From the NCBI GenBank assembly GCA_036555515.1, contig DATBLC010000356.1, positions 1 to 53,724 on the forward strand: a stretch of DNA of 53,724 bases. The letters run 5' to 3'. A program made the translations under genes and the position numbers. Shown here piece by piece: positions 1-8,414 of this stretch; position 1 is the first letter of the stretch; each line of letters opens with the position of its first letter. Source of the DNA: DATACQ01 sp036555515. Lineage in GTDB: Bacteria; Desulfobacterota; Binatia; UBA9968. The notes under the pieces were generated by a model. It ran no database searches, was not told the origin of the DNA, and saw nothing but the letters and a program-made list of their open reading frames with translations.

Positions 1-106
1 GACCACCACTTTTTCTCTATTGGACATACACCAAATATTTCTGGCTGCTCTTCTCGACTTCGCCGTTTTCTCGCGCGCTTTAAAGTTTCAAGTTCTTAGT
101 TTTGGT

Positions 107-141
107 TTTCTAGTTTTCGGATTTGAACCAGAAACTAGGAA
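107..141 (-). terminator. Imperfect hairpin downstream of cysE
   Basis: Arms 107..120 and 128..141 pair at about 11 of 14 positions around a 7-base loop (core CTAGTTT with AAACTAG). It lies just after the cysE stop in the direction of transcription. No U-tract follows, so a terminator role is only a guess. Nothing else was recognised in bases 1..106. Confidence 0.3.
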
Positions 142-164
142 TTTGAAATTAGAAACGCATTGAA

Positions 165-899
165 TCAGCTTCCCGTATTCCTGAGCAGCTCTTTCACTTT
201 GTTGAGAACTTCGCTTTCCTCGGCGGTTTTTTCCTCAAGGCCGCCTTGCCGGGCATTCAATTCATCGATCTTCTTCTCCAATACTTCAACGTAGTCGGCC
301 AGGCTGCCGATCGCTTTAGCGATTGGATCGGGCAGGTCGGCCGAGTTGAGGTCGATAATTGCTTTGCCTGCGGGCGTATGGCGCGCCTCGACCTTTACGA
401 CTTTGCCGGGGATGCCGACCACGGTGGAGTGCGGCGGCACCGAACTCACTAAGACGGAGCCGGCTCCTACCCGGCTATGGCGACCGACAGTCACCGGACC
501 CAGGACCGCCGCACCGCTGAAAATCGTCACCGAGTCCTCGATCGTGGGGTGACGTTTGATGCGCTCGGTCGACGTACCACCGAGCGTGACGCCCTGGTAG
601 ACCGTCACATCGTCACCGATTTCGGTGGTCTCACCGATTACGACTCCCATACCGTGGTCGATAAAAAAGCGCCGGCCGATTTTCGCGCCGGGATGGATCT
701 CAATCCCGGTAAGGAAGCGTCCGATATGGCTCACGAAGCGCGCCAGGGTAGTCAGTTGGCGCTGCCATAACCAGTGCGCCAGCCGGTGCATCAGAATCGC
801 GTGAAAGCCAGGATACGCAAGCGCGATTTCCCACACCGACCGCAACGCCGGGTCGCGCTGGGAAATCACCTGGATATCTTCTTTAATATTTTGCCACAT
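165..899 (-). CDS. cysE: Serine O-acetyltransferase
   Basis: Transfers acetyl from acetyl-CoA to L-serine, the first step of cysteine synthesis; cytosolic. The 244 residues begin with a short helical region (about 1-60) followed by a left-handed beta-helix of hexapeptide repeats (about 65-170). The conserved DHGMGVVIGET stretch near residue 81 carries the catalytic histidine, and VGIPGKVVK closes the helix. The last 70 residues are a charged, probably coiled-coil tail (VEVLEKKIDEL). The start is ATG with only a weak ribosome site. It is the last gene of the housekeeping run, 96 bases after cimA. Family assignment is firm. Confidence 0.95.
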   Translation of the reverse strand: MWQNIKEDIQVISQRDPALRSVWEIALAYPGFHAILMHRLAHWLWQRQLTTLARFVSHIGRFLTGIEIHPGAKIGRRFFIDHGMGVVIGETTEIGDDVTVYQGVTLGGTSTERIKRHPTIEDSVTIFSGAAVLGPVTVGRHSRVGAGSVLVSSVPPHSTVVGIPGKVVKVEARHTPAGKAIIDLNSADLPDPIAKAIGSLADYVEVLEKKIDELNARQGGLEEKTAEESEVLNKVKELLRNTGS

Positions 900-924
900 G
901 ACGAATAGGCGCGAAGCTAGAGGC

Positions 925-987
925 GCGAGGCGCGAGAAAGAAATGATTCATTCCTTCCCTCTCGTCTGTTGTCTTTCGCCTCTCGCC
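925..987. repeat. Imperfect inverted repeat between cimA and cysE
   Basis: GCGAGGCGCGAGAAAG at 925..940 can pair with CTTTCGCCTCTCGCC at 973..987, with small bulges and a loop of about 32 bases. It fills most of the cimA-cysE gap. It could attenuate read-through or be a degraded dispersed repeat; the sequence does not decide. Confidence 0.35.
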
Positions 988-995
988 TGCCATTT

Positions 996-2576
996 TTAAT
1001 TCGCCCGGTGCCGCGCATCTTTGTATAGCTTGTAATCTATGCTGTCCACCAGGGCCTGCCAGCTCGCCTCGATGACATTGTGAGAAACTCCGACTGTTCC
1101 CCAGCGGTCCTTGCCGTCGCCGGACTCGATCAACACGCGCACCACGGCGCCGGTGCCCTCGCCTGACGACAAAACACGCACCTTGTAATCCAACAATTCC
1201 ACTTGTTTGAGTGTCGGATAGAACTTTGTCAGGGCGCGGCGCAGGGCCTGGTCAAGGGCGTTCACGGGACCGTTACCCATGGCCGCGGCGTGTTCCATCT
1301 CGCCGTCGACCTGCACCATGATGGTCGCCTCGGAGATCGGCGGCTCGCCTTCTTTGCGCTTCTCATCGATTACGCGAAAGCCTACCAGTCCGAAGTTTTT
1401 CTTCTTCCTGCCGAGCGCCTCCTGGATCAACAGCTCGAAAGAAGCCTCGGCCGCTTCGAATTCGTAGCCCTGGCTTTCCAGCTCCTTGGTGCGGCGCAGA
1501 ATATCGTGAATCGCTTCGCCTTTCTCGGTAAGATCGATGCCATACTCTTTGCCCTTGTAAACGACGTTGCTTCGGCCTGATAGATCCGAGACTAGCACCC
1601 GCTGCCGGTTGCCGACCAGGTCGGGATCGATATGCTCATAAGTCTCGCGGTTCTTGAGCACACCGGAGACGTGCAGCCCACCTTTATGCGCGAAGGCGCT
1701 GTCGCCGACATAAGGCTGGCGTTTGTTGGGCTGAATATTCGCCAACTCATAAAAGAAATGCGAGACCTCGCGCAGCTTCTTGAGTTGCGCTGGTTTGACA
1801 CAATTTTTCCCCATTTTTAGTTGCAGATTGGGAATAATGGAAACCAGATTCAGGTTGCCGCAGCGCTCGCCGAATCCGTTGATTGTCCCCTGTACCTGGG
1901 TGACGCCCATCTCGACTGCCGCCAGGGTATTGGCCACGGCCAGTTCGCTGTCGTTATGGCAATGGATGCCAATGGGCGTCTTGATGGTCCGGTTCACATG
2001 GCTGAGCGCCTCGCGAATATCGCCTGGCAAGCGCCCCCCGTTGGTGTCGCAAAGCACGATCCAGTCGGCGCCGCCTTCTTGCGCCGCTTTGAGGCAGGCG
2101 AGCGCATAGTCGGGGTTGGCGCGAAAGCCATCGAAAAAATGCTCCGCGTCGAAAATCACCTCGTCCACACGCCGCTTAACGAAGGCGATGGAATCGCCGA
2201 TGACCTCCAAGTTCGCCTTCTGGCTAATGCGCAAATCGTCGCGCACATGCAGGTCCCAGGTCTTGCCCACTAGGGTGACCACCGGGGTGTCGGCATCGAG
2301 CAACACCTTCAAATTCAAGTCTTGTGACGGTTTCGCGCCCGGCTTGCGGGTGGTACCGAAGGAAGCGATCTTGACGTTTTTCAACTTGAGCGCCTTCACG
2401 CGCCTGAAAAAATCGGCGTCTCGGGCATTGGACCCGGGGTATCCGCCCTCGATGTAATCGATACCCAGCTCGGCCAGTTTCTCCGCAATGCGCAGCTTGT
2501 CTTCCAGGGTAAACGAAATGTCCTCGGCCTGGCAGCCGTCCCTCAAAGTCGTGTCGTAGAGCAATACGTCCTTCAT
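996..2576 (-). CDS. cimA: (R)-citramalate synthase, CimA type
   Basis: Condenses pyruvate with acetyl-CoA to citramalate, the threonine-independent entry to isoleucine synthesis. At 526 residues it has the usual length: an HMGL-like TIM barrel (about 1-275) opening with LLYDTTLRDGCQ, where the RDG motif supplies catalytic Arg and Asp, a metal-binding HCHND near 205 and GFGERCGN near 234, then a C-terminal LeuA-type allosteric domain (about 390-520). The early DISFTLEDKLRIAEKL separates it from 2-isopropylmalate synthases. ATG follows GGGGAAACAC. It overlaps the lysC stop by ATGA, so the two amino-acid genes are probably translationally coupled. Isopropylmalate or homocitrate synthase is a less likely alternative. 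Confidence 0.92.
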   Translation of the reverse strand: MKDVLLYDTTLRDGCQAEDISFTLEDKLRIAEKLAELGIDYIEGGYPGSNARDADFFRRVKALKLKNVKIASFGTTRKPGAKPSQDLNLKVLLDADTPVVTLVGKTWDLHVRDDLRISQKANLEVIGDSIAFVKRRVDEVIFDAEHFFDGFRANPDYALACLKAAQEGGADWIVLCDTNGGRLPGDIREALSHVNRTIKTPIGIHCHNDSELAVANTLAAVEMGVTQVQGTINGFGERCGNLNLVSIIPNLQLKMGKNCVKPAQLKKLREVSHFFYELANIQPNKRQPYVGDSAFAHKGGLHVSGVLKNRETYEHIDPDLVGNRQRVLVSDLSGRSNVVYKGKEYGIDLTEKGEAIHDILRRTKELESQGYEFEAAEASFELLIQEALGRKKKNFGLVGFRVIDEKRKEGEPPISEATIMVQVDGEMEHAAAMGNGPVNALDQALRRALTKFYPTLKQVELLDYKVRVLSSGEGTGAVVRVLIESGDGKDRWGTVGVSHNVIEASWQALVDSIDYKLYKDARHRAN

Positions 2577-3796
2577 GTGTTTCCCCGCTTCCCGATAAAC
2601 GCGTCATGTAGCGCGCGCACCGCCAGTTCCGTATACTTCGCCTCGATGACCACGGAAATCTTGATTTCCGAGGTCGAAATCATTTCTATGTTGATGCCTT
2701 CGGCGGCCAGAGCTTCGAACATCTTGGCCGCGACTCCGGCGTGGGTGCGCATGCCCACGCCCACCACGGACACTTTCGCGATATCGGTATCGACCATAAC
2801 GCCTCGGGCCTGGAGGACCGGAACCATATTTTCCACGATGGCCAGCGCTTTCTTATGGTCGGCTTTCGGCACGGTAAAAGTCAAATCGGTGGTGCTATCT
2901 TCGCTGGCGTTTTGAATGATCATGTCCACGACGATATTGGCCGCGGCGATGGGGCCAAAAACTTGCGCCGCCAAACCCGGCCTGTCGGGCACGCGCTGGA
3001 GCGTAATCTTCGCTTCATTCTTGTCGTAGCTCACGCCCGACACCAACACCTCGTCCATGCTCTTGTCCTCCTTCAAAAGCCAGGTCCCTTCGACATCGTT
3101 AAAAGTCGAGCGCACATGCACCGGAACGGAAAACTTCTTGGCAAACTCAACGGACCGGATTTCCAAGACCTTCGCCCCGGTGCTGGCCAGCTCGATCATT
3201 TCGTCGTAGGAAATGCGCTGCAGTTTTTTTGCATCGGGACAGATATTGGGATCGGCGGTAAAGACGCCCTCAACATCGGTGTAAATCTCGCAAGCCCGGG
3301 CGTTTAGAAACGCCGCCAGCGCCACCGCGCTGGTGTCCGAGCCGCCGCGCCCAAGGGTAGTGATATTATCGTCTTCATCGACTCCCTGGAAGCCCGCGAC
3401 GACGACCACTTCTCCCGCCTTCAATGCGGCATGAATTTTGGTGGAGTCGATGTTCTTGATGCGTGCCCTGCCGTAGGCTTTGTCGGTACCGATACGGACT
3501 TGATGGCCGAGATATGAGCGCGCCGGTTGACCCAACTCTTTCAGCGCCAGGCTAAGCAACGCCACCGACACCTGTTCCCCGGAAGCGAGCAACACGTCCT
3601 TTTCGCGCTCGTCGGGGACCTCGGATATCTGCTGCGCCAAGCCGACCAACCGATTGGTTTCCCCCGCCATTGCTGAAACAACCACGACGAGGTCGTCGCC
3701 CGCCCGCTTGGCGGCGTGGACCTTTTCCGCCACATGTTTGATGCGGTCTATCGTTCCGACGGAAGTGCCGCCATATTTTTGCACGAGCAATCGCAT
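2573..3796 (-). CDS. lysC: Aspartate kinase
   Basis: Phosphorylates L-aspartate at the head of the lysine, threonine and methionine pathways. The 407 residues show the N-terminal kinase signature VQKYGGTSVGT (residues 5-15), an amino-acid kinase domain to about 245 with TTLGRGGSDTSA near 146, and two C-terminal ACT domains (about 265-335 and 345-405), the usual sites of lysine or threonine feedback. Length and layout match the monofunctional alpha-subunit form. The stop overlaps the cimA start (ATGA), and tsaE ends 12 bases upstream. Feedback type cannot be read from sequence alone. Confidence 0.95.
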   Translation of the reverse strand: MRLLVQKYGGTSVGTIDRIKHVAEKVHAAKRAGDDLVVVVSAMAGETNRLVGLAQQISEVPDEREKDVLLASGEQVSVALLSLALKELGQPARSYLGHQVRIGTDKAYGRARIKNIDSTKIHAALKAGEVVVVAGFQGVDEDDNITTLGRGGSDTSAVALAAFLNARACEIYTDVEGVFTADPNICPDAKKLQRISYDEMIELASTGAKVLEIRSVEFAKKFSVPVHVRSTFNDVEGTWLLKEDKSMDEVLVSGVSYDKNEAKITLQRVPDRPGLAAQVFGPIAAANIVVDMIIQNASEDSTTDLTFTVPKADHKKALAIVENMVPVLQARGVMVDTDIAKVSVVGVGMRTHAGVAAKMFEALAAEGINIEMISTSEIKISVVIEAKYTELAVRALHDAFIGKRGNT

Positions 3797-3808
3797 AAAA
3801 TTTAGTTT

Positions 3809-4315
3809 TCAAGGCTCAGATCTTAGAATTCTTTGAATCGCTGAACTTTTGCGCCTTAAACCGCGTAAAATCCGCTCATAACGATCGCCGTGGGCACTAA
3901 ACGTCAACCAGCGCCGATTAGCGCCGGCGTGGGCAATATTCACCTCGAGAAACTCCTCGGCCTCATCCGCCGGAAGGTACTCAAACCATTCGACCAAACA
4001 GACCCCGTCGCCGTACAGATACTCGCGCAGGTCGAGCGCCGCCTGTTCCGAGTGCCCGCTTATCCGATAAAGGTCGATATGATAAACCGGCAGGCGGCCG
4101 TGATACTCGTTGATCAGAGTAAACGTCGGGCTGCGAATCCAGGCGTCTTTACCGACCCCCAACTCCTCCGCCACGCCGCGCACGAAACAAGTTTTGCCCG
4201 ATCCTAGCTCGCCCCTAAGGCCGATAATTTCGCCGCCTTCGAGCAACTGAGCTAATTTCTTGCCGCAATTTTTAGTCTGGCTCTGCGAATGGCTTACGAC
4301 GCTCCAGGCACCCAT
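3809..4315 (-). CDS. tsaE: tRNA threonylcarbamoyladenosine biosynthesis ATPase TsaE
   Basis: Small P-loop ATPase that works with TsaB and TsaD to make the universal t6A37 modification of ANN-decoding tRNAs. Of 168 residues, GELGSGKT (35-42) is Walker A, followed by RSPTFTLINEY (family motif, about 81-91) and the YHIDLYR motif near 99, with LVEWFEY near 131. The C-terminal 25 residues are poorly conserved and basic. The start ATG has no clear ribosome site; an internal start near residue 6 is possible. Its place between nnr and lysC is a common arrangement in deltaproteobacteria. Confidence 0.93.
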   Translation of the reverse strand: MGAWSVVSHSQSQTKNCGKKLAQLLEGGEIIGLRGELGSGKTCFVRGVAEELGVGKDAWIRSPTFTLINEYHGRLPVYHIDLYRISGHSEQAALDLREYLYGDGVCLVEWFEYLPADEAEEFLEVNIAHAGANRRWLTFSAHGDRYERILRGLRRKSSAIQRILRSEP

Positions 4316-4369
4316 CTACAGGGCGATCTCCATAAGAACAACTAATATATTTTGCGGGAAATTTCGAGA

Positions 4370-5926
4370 CTACGATGTGGGCGTCGAGAGCGCGCGCATA
4401 CCGGCGGGCAAGGCCTCGATAATATCGGAAGCAATGAGACCGATCTCGCCTTTTTTGTCGGCTAAGCCGTCAGCGACGAAGCCGTGGAGGTAAACCCCAA
4501 GCTTCAAGGCATCCTCCGGGCTAAACCCCTGGCCCAATAAGGCCGCGAGCATTCCCGCGAGCACATCGCCCATGCCGCCGCTGGCCATCCCGGGATTGCC
4601 GGTGGGGTTGATAAAAATTTTCCCCTGAGCAGTGGCGACGACGCTCCGCGCGCCTTTGAGAACCAGGTGACAGCGATGCTTGACCGCAAACTCCCGCGCG
4701 ACAGCCACACGATCTTGGCTAATCGCGGCGGTCGTCTTGCCGATCAGGCGCGCCATTTCCCCCGGATGAGGGGTCAGAACTGGCGCCGTCTTGGCGCTTC
4801 TTAAGCGATCTAGATCAAGCGCAAGATTATTAAGCCCATCGGCGTCGATGACCCAAGGAACGGCTAAATTTCTCAGCAGCCATCGAAGCGTACTTCGCGT
4901 CCCCTCGTTGACGCCTATGCCCGGCCCGAACAGCAGGGCATTTTTCCGCTCCACCAGGCGCAGCCACTGCTCCGGCGTCAACTCTTCCAATTCCTCGGCG
5001 CTATTTTCCGGCAATAACTCGGTCATCACCTCAACCAACGAACTGGCAAAAATATCGTTCAAAGATCGCGGCGCGGCCAACGTTACCAGCCCCGCGCCGG
5101 CGCGCATCGCGGCGCGGCACGCGAGAACCGCCGCGCCGGTCTTGCCTCTGGCGCCGGCGATCACGAGCAAATGTCCATAGGTTCCCTTGTGTGTATCCGC
5201 CCGCCGCCGTGGCACGAGCCAACTCATCTCTTTGCGCGTCAGAACTTCAGTCGCCGGCGCGACCGCTTCTACCGCCAAGGGATCGATGCCGATATCGGCC
5301 ACGACCAAATCGCCGCAGAATTCGATACCCGGGTAAATCACCTGGCCGAGCTTGGCGTAGCCCAGTGACACCGTCATTTCCGCTTGAATTGACACGCCCA
5401 GCGGAATGCCCCGGTCGGTGTCGAGACCGGAGGGTATATCGACGGCGATGATGGGAACCCCGCTGGCATTCATCAGAGTAATTGCTTCGGCATAGAGCCC
5501 GCGGACCTCGCTTTTGATTCCCGTCCCCAGGATCGCATCCACTAACAAGCCCCTGCCAGCGACTTTGCGCTCGAGGCTTTCGAGATTGCCCGCGGTAATC
5601 TCCGTGACTTTGCCCCGGAGCTTTTCAAAGGCGCGGCAGTTATGCGCGGCATCCGGTGATAGTTCGGCGCACTTGGCCAGGAGCGCCACTTCACATTGGA
5701 TTCGTTTTTTCTTGAGCAGACGCGCGATGACAAAGCCGTCACCGCCGTTGTTGCCTTTTCCGGCGACGACGAGGACACCCTTTTTTGCGGCACCGGCAAA
5801 TTTCTCGAGAATGGCCGCGGTGACGCGTCGACCCGCGCGCTCCATCAGTTTCAGGCTAGGAACACCGTGCTTTTGGATCGTCAGTCGATCCATCTCGCGC
5901 ATCTGTTCGGCGGTGACTACGATCAT
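4370..5926 (-). CDS. nnr: Bifunctional NAD(P)H-hydrate epimerase and ADP-dependent dehydratase
   Basis: Repairs hydrated NADH and NADPH: the N-terminal YjeF_N domain (about 1-215, with VVAGKGNNGGDGFV near 53) epimerises R- and S-hydrates, and the C-terminal ribokinase-like domain (about 225-505) dehydrates the S form with ADP. The C-terminal signature NPGMASGGMGDVLAG near 445 contains the expected GMGD. At 518 residues both domains are complete. The ATG at 5926 is preceded directly by a long GTTCAA hairpin, and I see no Shine-Dalgarno sequence, which is unusual in this run. It follows pdxJ after 80 bases; the acpS often found here is absent. Confidence 0.93.
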   Translation of the reverse strand: MIVVTAEQMREMDRLTIQKHGVPSLKLMERAGRRVTAAILEKFAGAAKKGVLVVAGKGNNGGDGFVIARLLKKKRIQCEVALLAKCAELSPDAAHNCRAFEKLRGKVTEITAGNLESLERKVAGRGLLVDAILGTGIKSEVRGLYAEAITLMNASGVPIIAVDIPSGLDTDRGIPLGVSIQAEMTVSLGYAKLGQVIYPGIEFCGDLVVADIGIDPLAVEAVAPATEVLTRKEMSWLVPRRRADTHKGTYGHLLVIAGARGKTGAAVLACRAAMRAGAGLVTLAAPRSLNDIFASSLVEVMTELLPENSAEELEELTPEQWLRLVERKNALLFGPGIGVNEGTRSTLRWLLRNLAVPWVIDADGLNNLALDLDRLRSAKTAPVLTPHPGEMARLIGKTTAAISQDRVAVAREFAVKHRCHLVLKGARSVVATAQGKIFINPTGNPGMASGGMGDVLAGMLAALLGQGFSPEDALKLGVYLHGFVADGLADKKGEIGLIASDIIEALPAGMRALSTPTS

Positions 5927-5927
5927 G

Positions 5928-5987
5928 GTTCAAGGTTCAAAGTTCAAGCCGTTCAATGAGAGAGTCGTTGAACGTTGAACCTTGAAC
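5928..5987. repeat. GTTCAA-type inverted repeat upstream of nnr
   Basis: Left arm 5928..5948 and right arm 5967..5987 match at 19 of 21 positions as inverted copies, built from repeated GTTCAA units, around an 18-base loop. It occupies nearly all of the pdxJ-nnr gap and ends one base before the nnr start codon. It is the cleanest copy of a repeat family seen again near 17.45, 19.5 and 38.4 kb. Confidence 0.8.
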
Positions 5988-6006
5988 AGGCTGCTACCGG
6001 GCACGA

Positions 6007-6732
6007 TCACGAGGGCCGAGCACAAAATAGAATTTCCTTCATTTCCCGCACGGCTTGCGCGATGCCGGCGAATACAGCGCGGGCGATGATGCTGTGGCCG
6101 ATGTTGAGCTCGACGATTTCCGGAATATGAGCAATGGGCGAGACATTTTCATAATTGAGCCCGTGGCCACCGTGAACTTCCAAGCCAAGGCTCCGTGCCA
6201 GTCGCGCACCGGCGATAACCGCCGCCAATTCTTTTTCGCGTGCCGCGCCCGTCGCGTTGCAATAAGTCCCGGTGTGAATCTCTATACCGCGGGCGCCAAC
6301 TTCCCGGGCGGTTTCAATTTGCGCTTTTTCAGGATCGATGAACAGGCTCACTCGAATGCCGTTTCCCTGCAATCGTTGCACGGCCTCCGCGATTTTGGTT
6401 TTGTGCCCGACCACGTCGAGTCCGCCCTCAGTGGTCAGCTCTTCGCGCTTCTCGGGCACAAAACAGGCGTCATCGGGCCGGACCCTTTGCGCATAGACCA
6501 CCATCGCCGGAGTCACGGCCATTTCGAGATTCAGCTTGGTCTTCACCCCGGCGCGCAGAAGCTCGACATCGCGCTCTTGAATATGGCGCCGATCCTCGCG
6601 CAAATGGACGGTAATGCCTTCGGCGCCGGCCTGTTCGGCTAAAAGTGCGGCTTTCACGGGGTCTGGAACCTCGCCGCGGCGCGCTTGGCGCAAGGTGGCG
6701 ACGTGATCGACGTTGACGCCGAGCCGAATCAT
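6007..6732 (-). CDS. pdxJ: Pyridoxine 5'-phosphate synthase
   Basis: Condenses 1-deoxyxylulose 5-phosphate with 3-amino-2-oxopropyl phosphate in DXP-dependent vitamin B6 synthesis. The 241 residues are a complete TIM barrel. LGVNVDHVATLRQAR at 4-18 carries the substrate-binding Asn and His, GITVHLREDRRHI near 39 is the second signature, and GLEVHGGHGLNYENV near 190 the phosphate-binding loop. Its ATG overlaps the glmM stop by ATGA. Identification is straightforward; length is usual. Confidence 0.96.
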   Translation of the reverse strand: MIRLGVNVDHVATLRQARRGEVPDPVKAALLAEQAGAEGITVHLREDRRHIQERDVELLRAGVKTKLNLEMAVTPAMVVYAQRVRPDDACFVPEKREELTTEGGLDVVGHKTKIAEAVQRLQGNGIRVSLFIDPEKAQIETAREVGARGIEIHTGTYCNATGAAREKELAAVIAGARLARSLGLEVHGGHGLNYENVSPIAHIPEIVELNIGHSIIARAVFAGIAQAVREMKEILFCARPS

Positions 6733-8192
6733 TTGCGCGCTCCCACTTCGGCGCGAATCTCCTCGGCGATTTCCCGAGCCATGGCGTCGATTTGTTTTTC
6801 GTCTTCGCCTTCGAGCATGATCCGCGCCAGCATCTCCGTGCCGGAATAGCGCACCAACGTGCGCCCACGCCCGTTGAGTGACGCTTCCACGGTTTTGATC
6901 TTGTGGCTTACGTTGGGCATCGCTTCAAAATCTCTTTTCTCCTTTACTTTGACATTGACCAGCACCTGTGGCAGGCGCGTCATCACGCGCTTCAGTTCGC
7001 TCAGCCGCCGGCCCGTTTCGATCATCAACGCGAGCACCTGTAAGCAGGTGATAGCCCCGTCCCCCGTCGTGTTGTGATCCAAGAATAAAATATGGCCTGA
7101 CTGCTCGCCGCCGAGATTATAGCCATCCTGCAGCATACGCTCCACAACGTAGCGGTCGCCGACCTCGGTGCGCACGAGTTGGATTCCCAAAGGCTTGAGC
7201 GCCAGCTCCAATCCCAGATTGCTCATCACCGTGGCCACCACGGTTTGACCCTTGAGGGTGCCTTTTTCATGCATCTCCTTGGCGCAGACGGCGAGAATCT
7301 GATCGCCGTCCAGAATGTCGCCCGTCTCGTCCACGAAAACCGCGCGGTCCGCATCGCCGTCCAGCGACACGGCAAAATCGGCGTGTTCATGGAGCAAAAC
7401 ATCGCGCGCCGATTGCGGATAGAGCGCGCCGCAACTGCGATTAATATTTTCGCCGTCGGGCTGAACGCCGATGGGAATCACATGCGCGCCAAGTTCCGAC
7501 AGCACCTCGGGCACCACGCGGTAAGCCGCGCCATGGCCGCAGTCCACGACGATGCGCAGACCTTCGAGGGTCAGATGGCGCGGAAATGTCGTCTTAAGAA
7601 AAACCACGTAGCGCCCGACGGAATCGGAAATCCGGAACGCCTTGCCGATTTTGGACGCCGTCGGACGGTTCTCTTCGGTCTCGCCGTTGAAAATCATCTC
7701 TTCCATTCGCGCCTCGACATCATCGGGCAGCTTGAACCCGTCCCAGGAAAAAAACTTGATACCGTTGTCCTGATAAGGATTATGCGAAGCCGAGATGACC
7801 ACGCCGGCGTCGGCTCGCATGCTGCGGGTGAGAAACGCCACACCGGGAGTCGGCATCGGGCCAACCAGCAAAACATCGGCGCCTCTGGAACAAATGCCGG
7901 AGGCGAGCGCCGTCTCGAGCATATAGCCGGAGAGGCGTGTGTCCTTGCCGATAAGAATCTTATAGCGGTGTTCCGTATCTCCGCTGAGGATCTTCGACCA
8001 CGACGGAGGCTTGGACCGCCCCGACCCTTCCCGCGGTTGCGCCACTGGATCATGCAGCACCAACGAGACAGCACGGCCCAGTTTCAGCGCCATCTCCGGG
8101 GTCATCGGGTCCTGATTGGCTATGCCGCGTACTCCGTCGGTTCCAAATATATGACGTTTCGCTTTTATGATTTTGGGCTGGCTCTGCGACAT
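6729..8192 (-). CDS. glmM: Phosphoglucosamine mutase
   Basis: Interconverts glucosamine 6- and 1-phosphate on the way to UDP-GlcNAc for peptidoglycan. I start it at 8192 because AAGGAG sits 9 bases upstream; an in-frame start at 8255 would add 21 residues not typical of the family. The 487-residue product begins with HIFGTDGVRG, carries the phosphoserine loop SASHNP (Ser136), the metal loop DGDADR and the C-terminal RYSGTE. It is about 35-40 residues longer than usual; roughly residues 48-76 (a Pro-, Ser- and Arg-rich stretch before KILIGKDTRLSG) look like an insertion. It is coupled to pdxJ. Genetic linkage with cdaA and cdaR is widely conserved. Confidence 0.94.
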   Translation of the reverse strand: MSQSQPKIIKAKRHIFGTDGVRGIANQDPMTPEMALKLGRAVSLVLHDPVAQPREGSGRSKPPSWSKILSGDTEHRYKILIGKDTRLSGYMLETALASGICSRGADVLLVGPMPTPGVAFLTRSMRADAGVVISASHNPYQDNGIKFFSWDGFKLPDDVEARMEEMIFNGETEENRPTASKIGKAFRISDSVGRYVVFLKTTFPRHLTLEGLRIVVDCGHGAAYRVVPEVLSELGAHVIPIGVQPDGENINRSCGALYPQSARDVLLHEHADFAVSLDGDADRAVFVDETGDILDGDQILAVCAKEMHEKGTLKGQTVVATVMSNLGLELALKPLGIQLVRTEVGDRYVVERMLQDGYNLGGEQSGHILFLDHNTTGDGAITCLQVLALMIETGRRLSELKRVMTRLPQVLVNVKVKEKRDFEAMPNVSHKIKTVEASLNGRGRTLVRYSGTEMLARIMLEGEDEKQIDAMAREIAEEIRAEVGARK

Positions 8193-8306
8193 CGCTATAA
8201 ACTCCTTCTTGCGCCCCAGCAGGTTGCTGAAAAACCCTGTTTGCAGGCTGCTCAAATCGATCTCAGAGGCGAGACGCGTTTAAAGGACGAAACGACTGAG
8301 CGAGTT

Positions 8307-8385
8307 AAAGATGAAATAACGCCCGATCCTGAAATCTAGAGTTACCCGGGCTTCTTTCATCCTTCGGCCTTCGTACTTCATCTTT
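8307..8385. repeat. Inverted repeat upstream of glmM
   Basis: AAAGATGAA at 8307..8315 and TTCATCTTT at 8377..8385 form a perfect 9-base stem; the intervening sequence includes CTTTCATCCTTCGGCCTTCG. A similar GGATGAAGG-type repeat lies at 25582..25646. The 222-base gap between cdaR and glmM holds no gene that I recognise, and may contain a terminator or a processing site. Confidence 0.4.
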
Positions 8386-8414
8386 GTTCAGCGTGAGTCT
8401 TTTTCAGCCGCCTG

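Noticed and set aside
7179..8339. 386-codon plus-strand frame opposite glmM
   Set aside because: It is antisense to a well-supported gene, rich in His and Arg, and matches no family.
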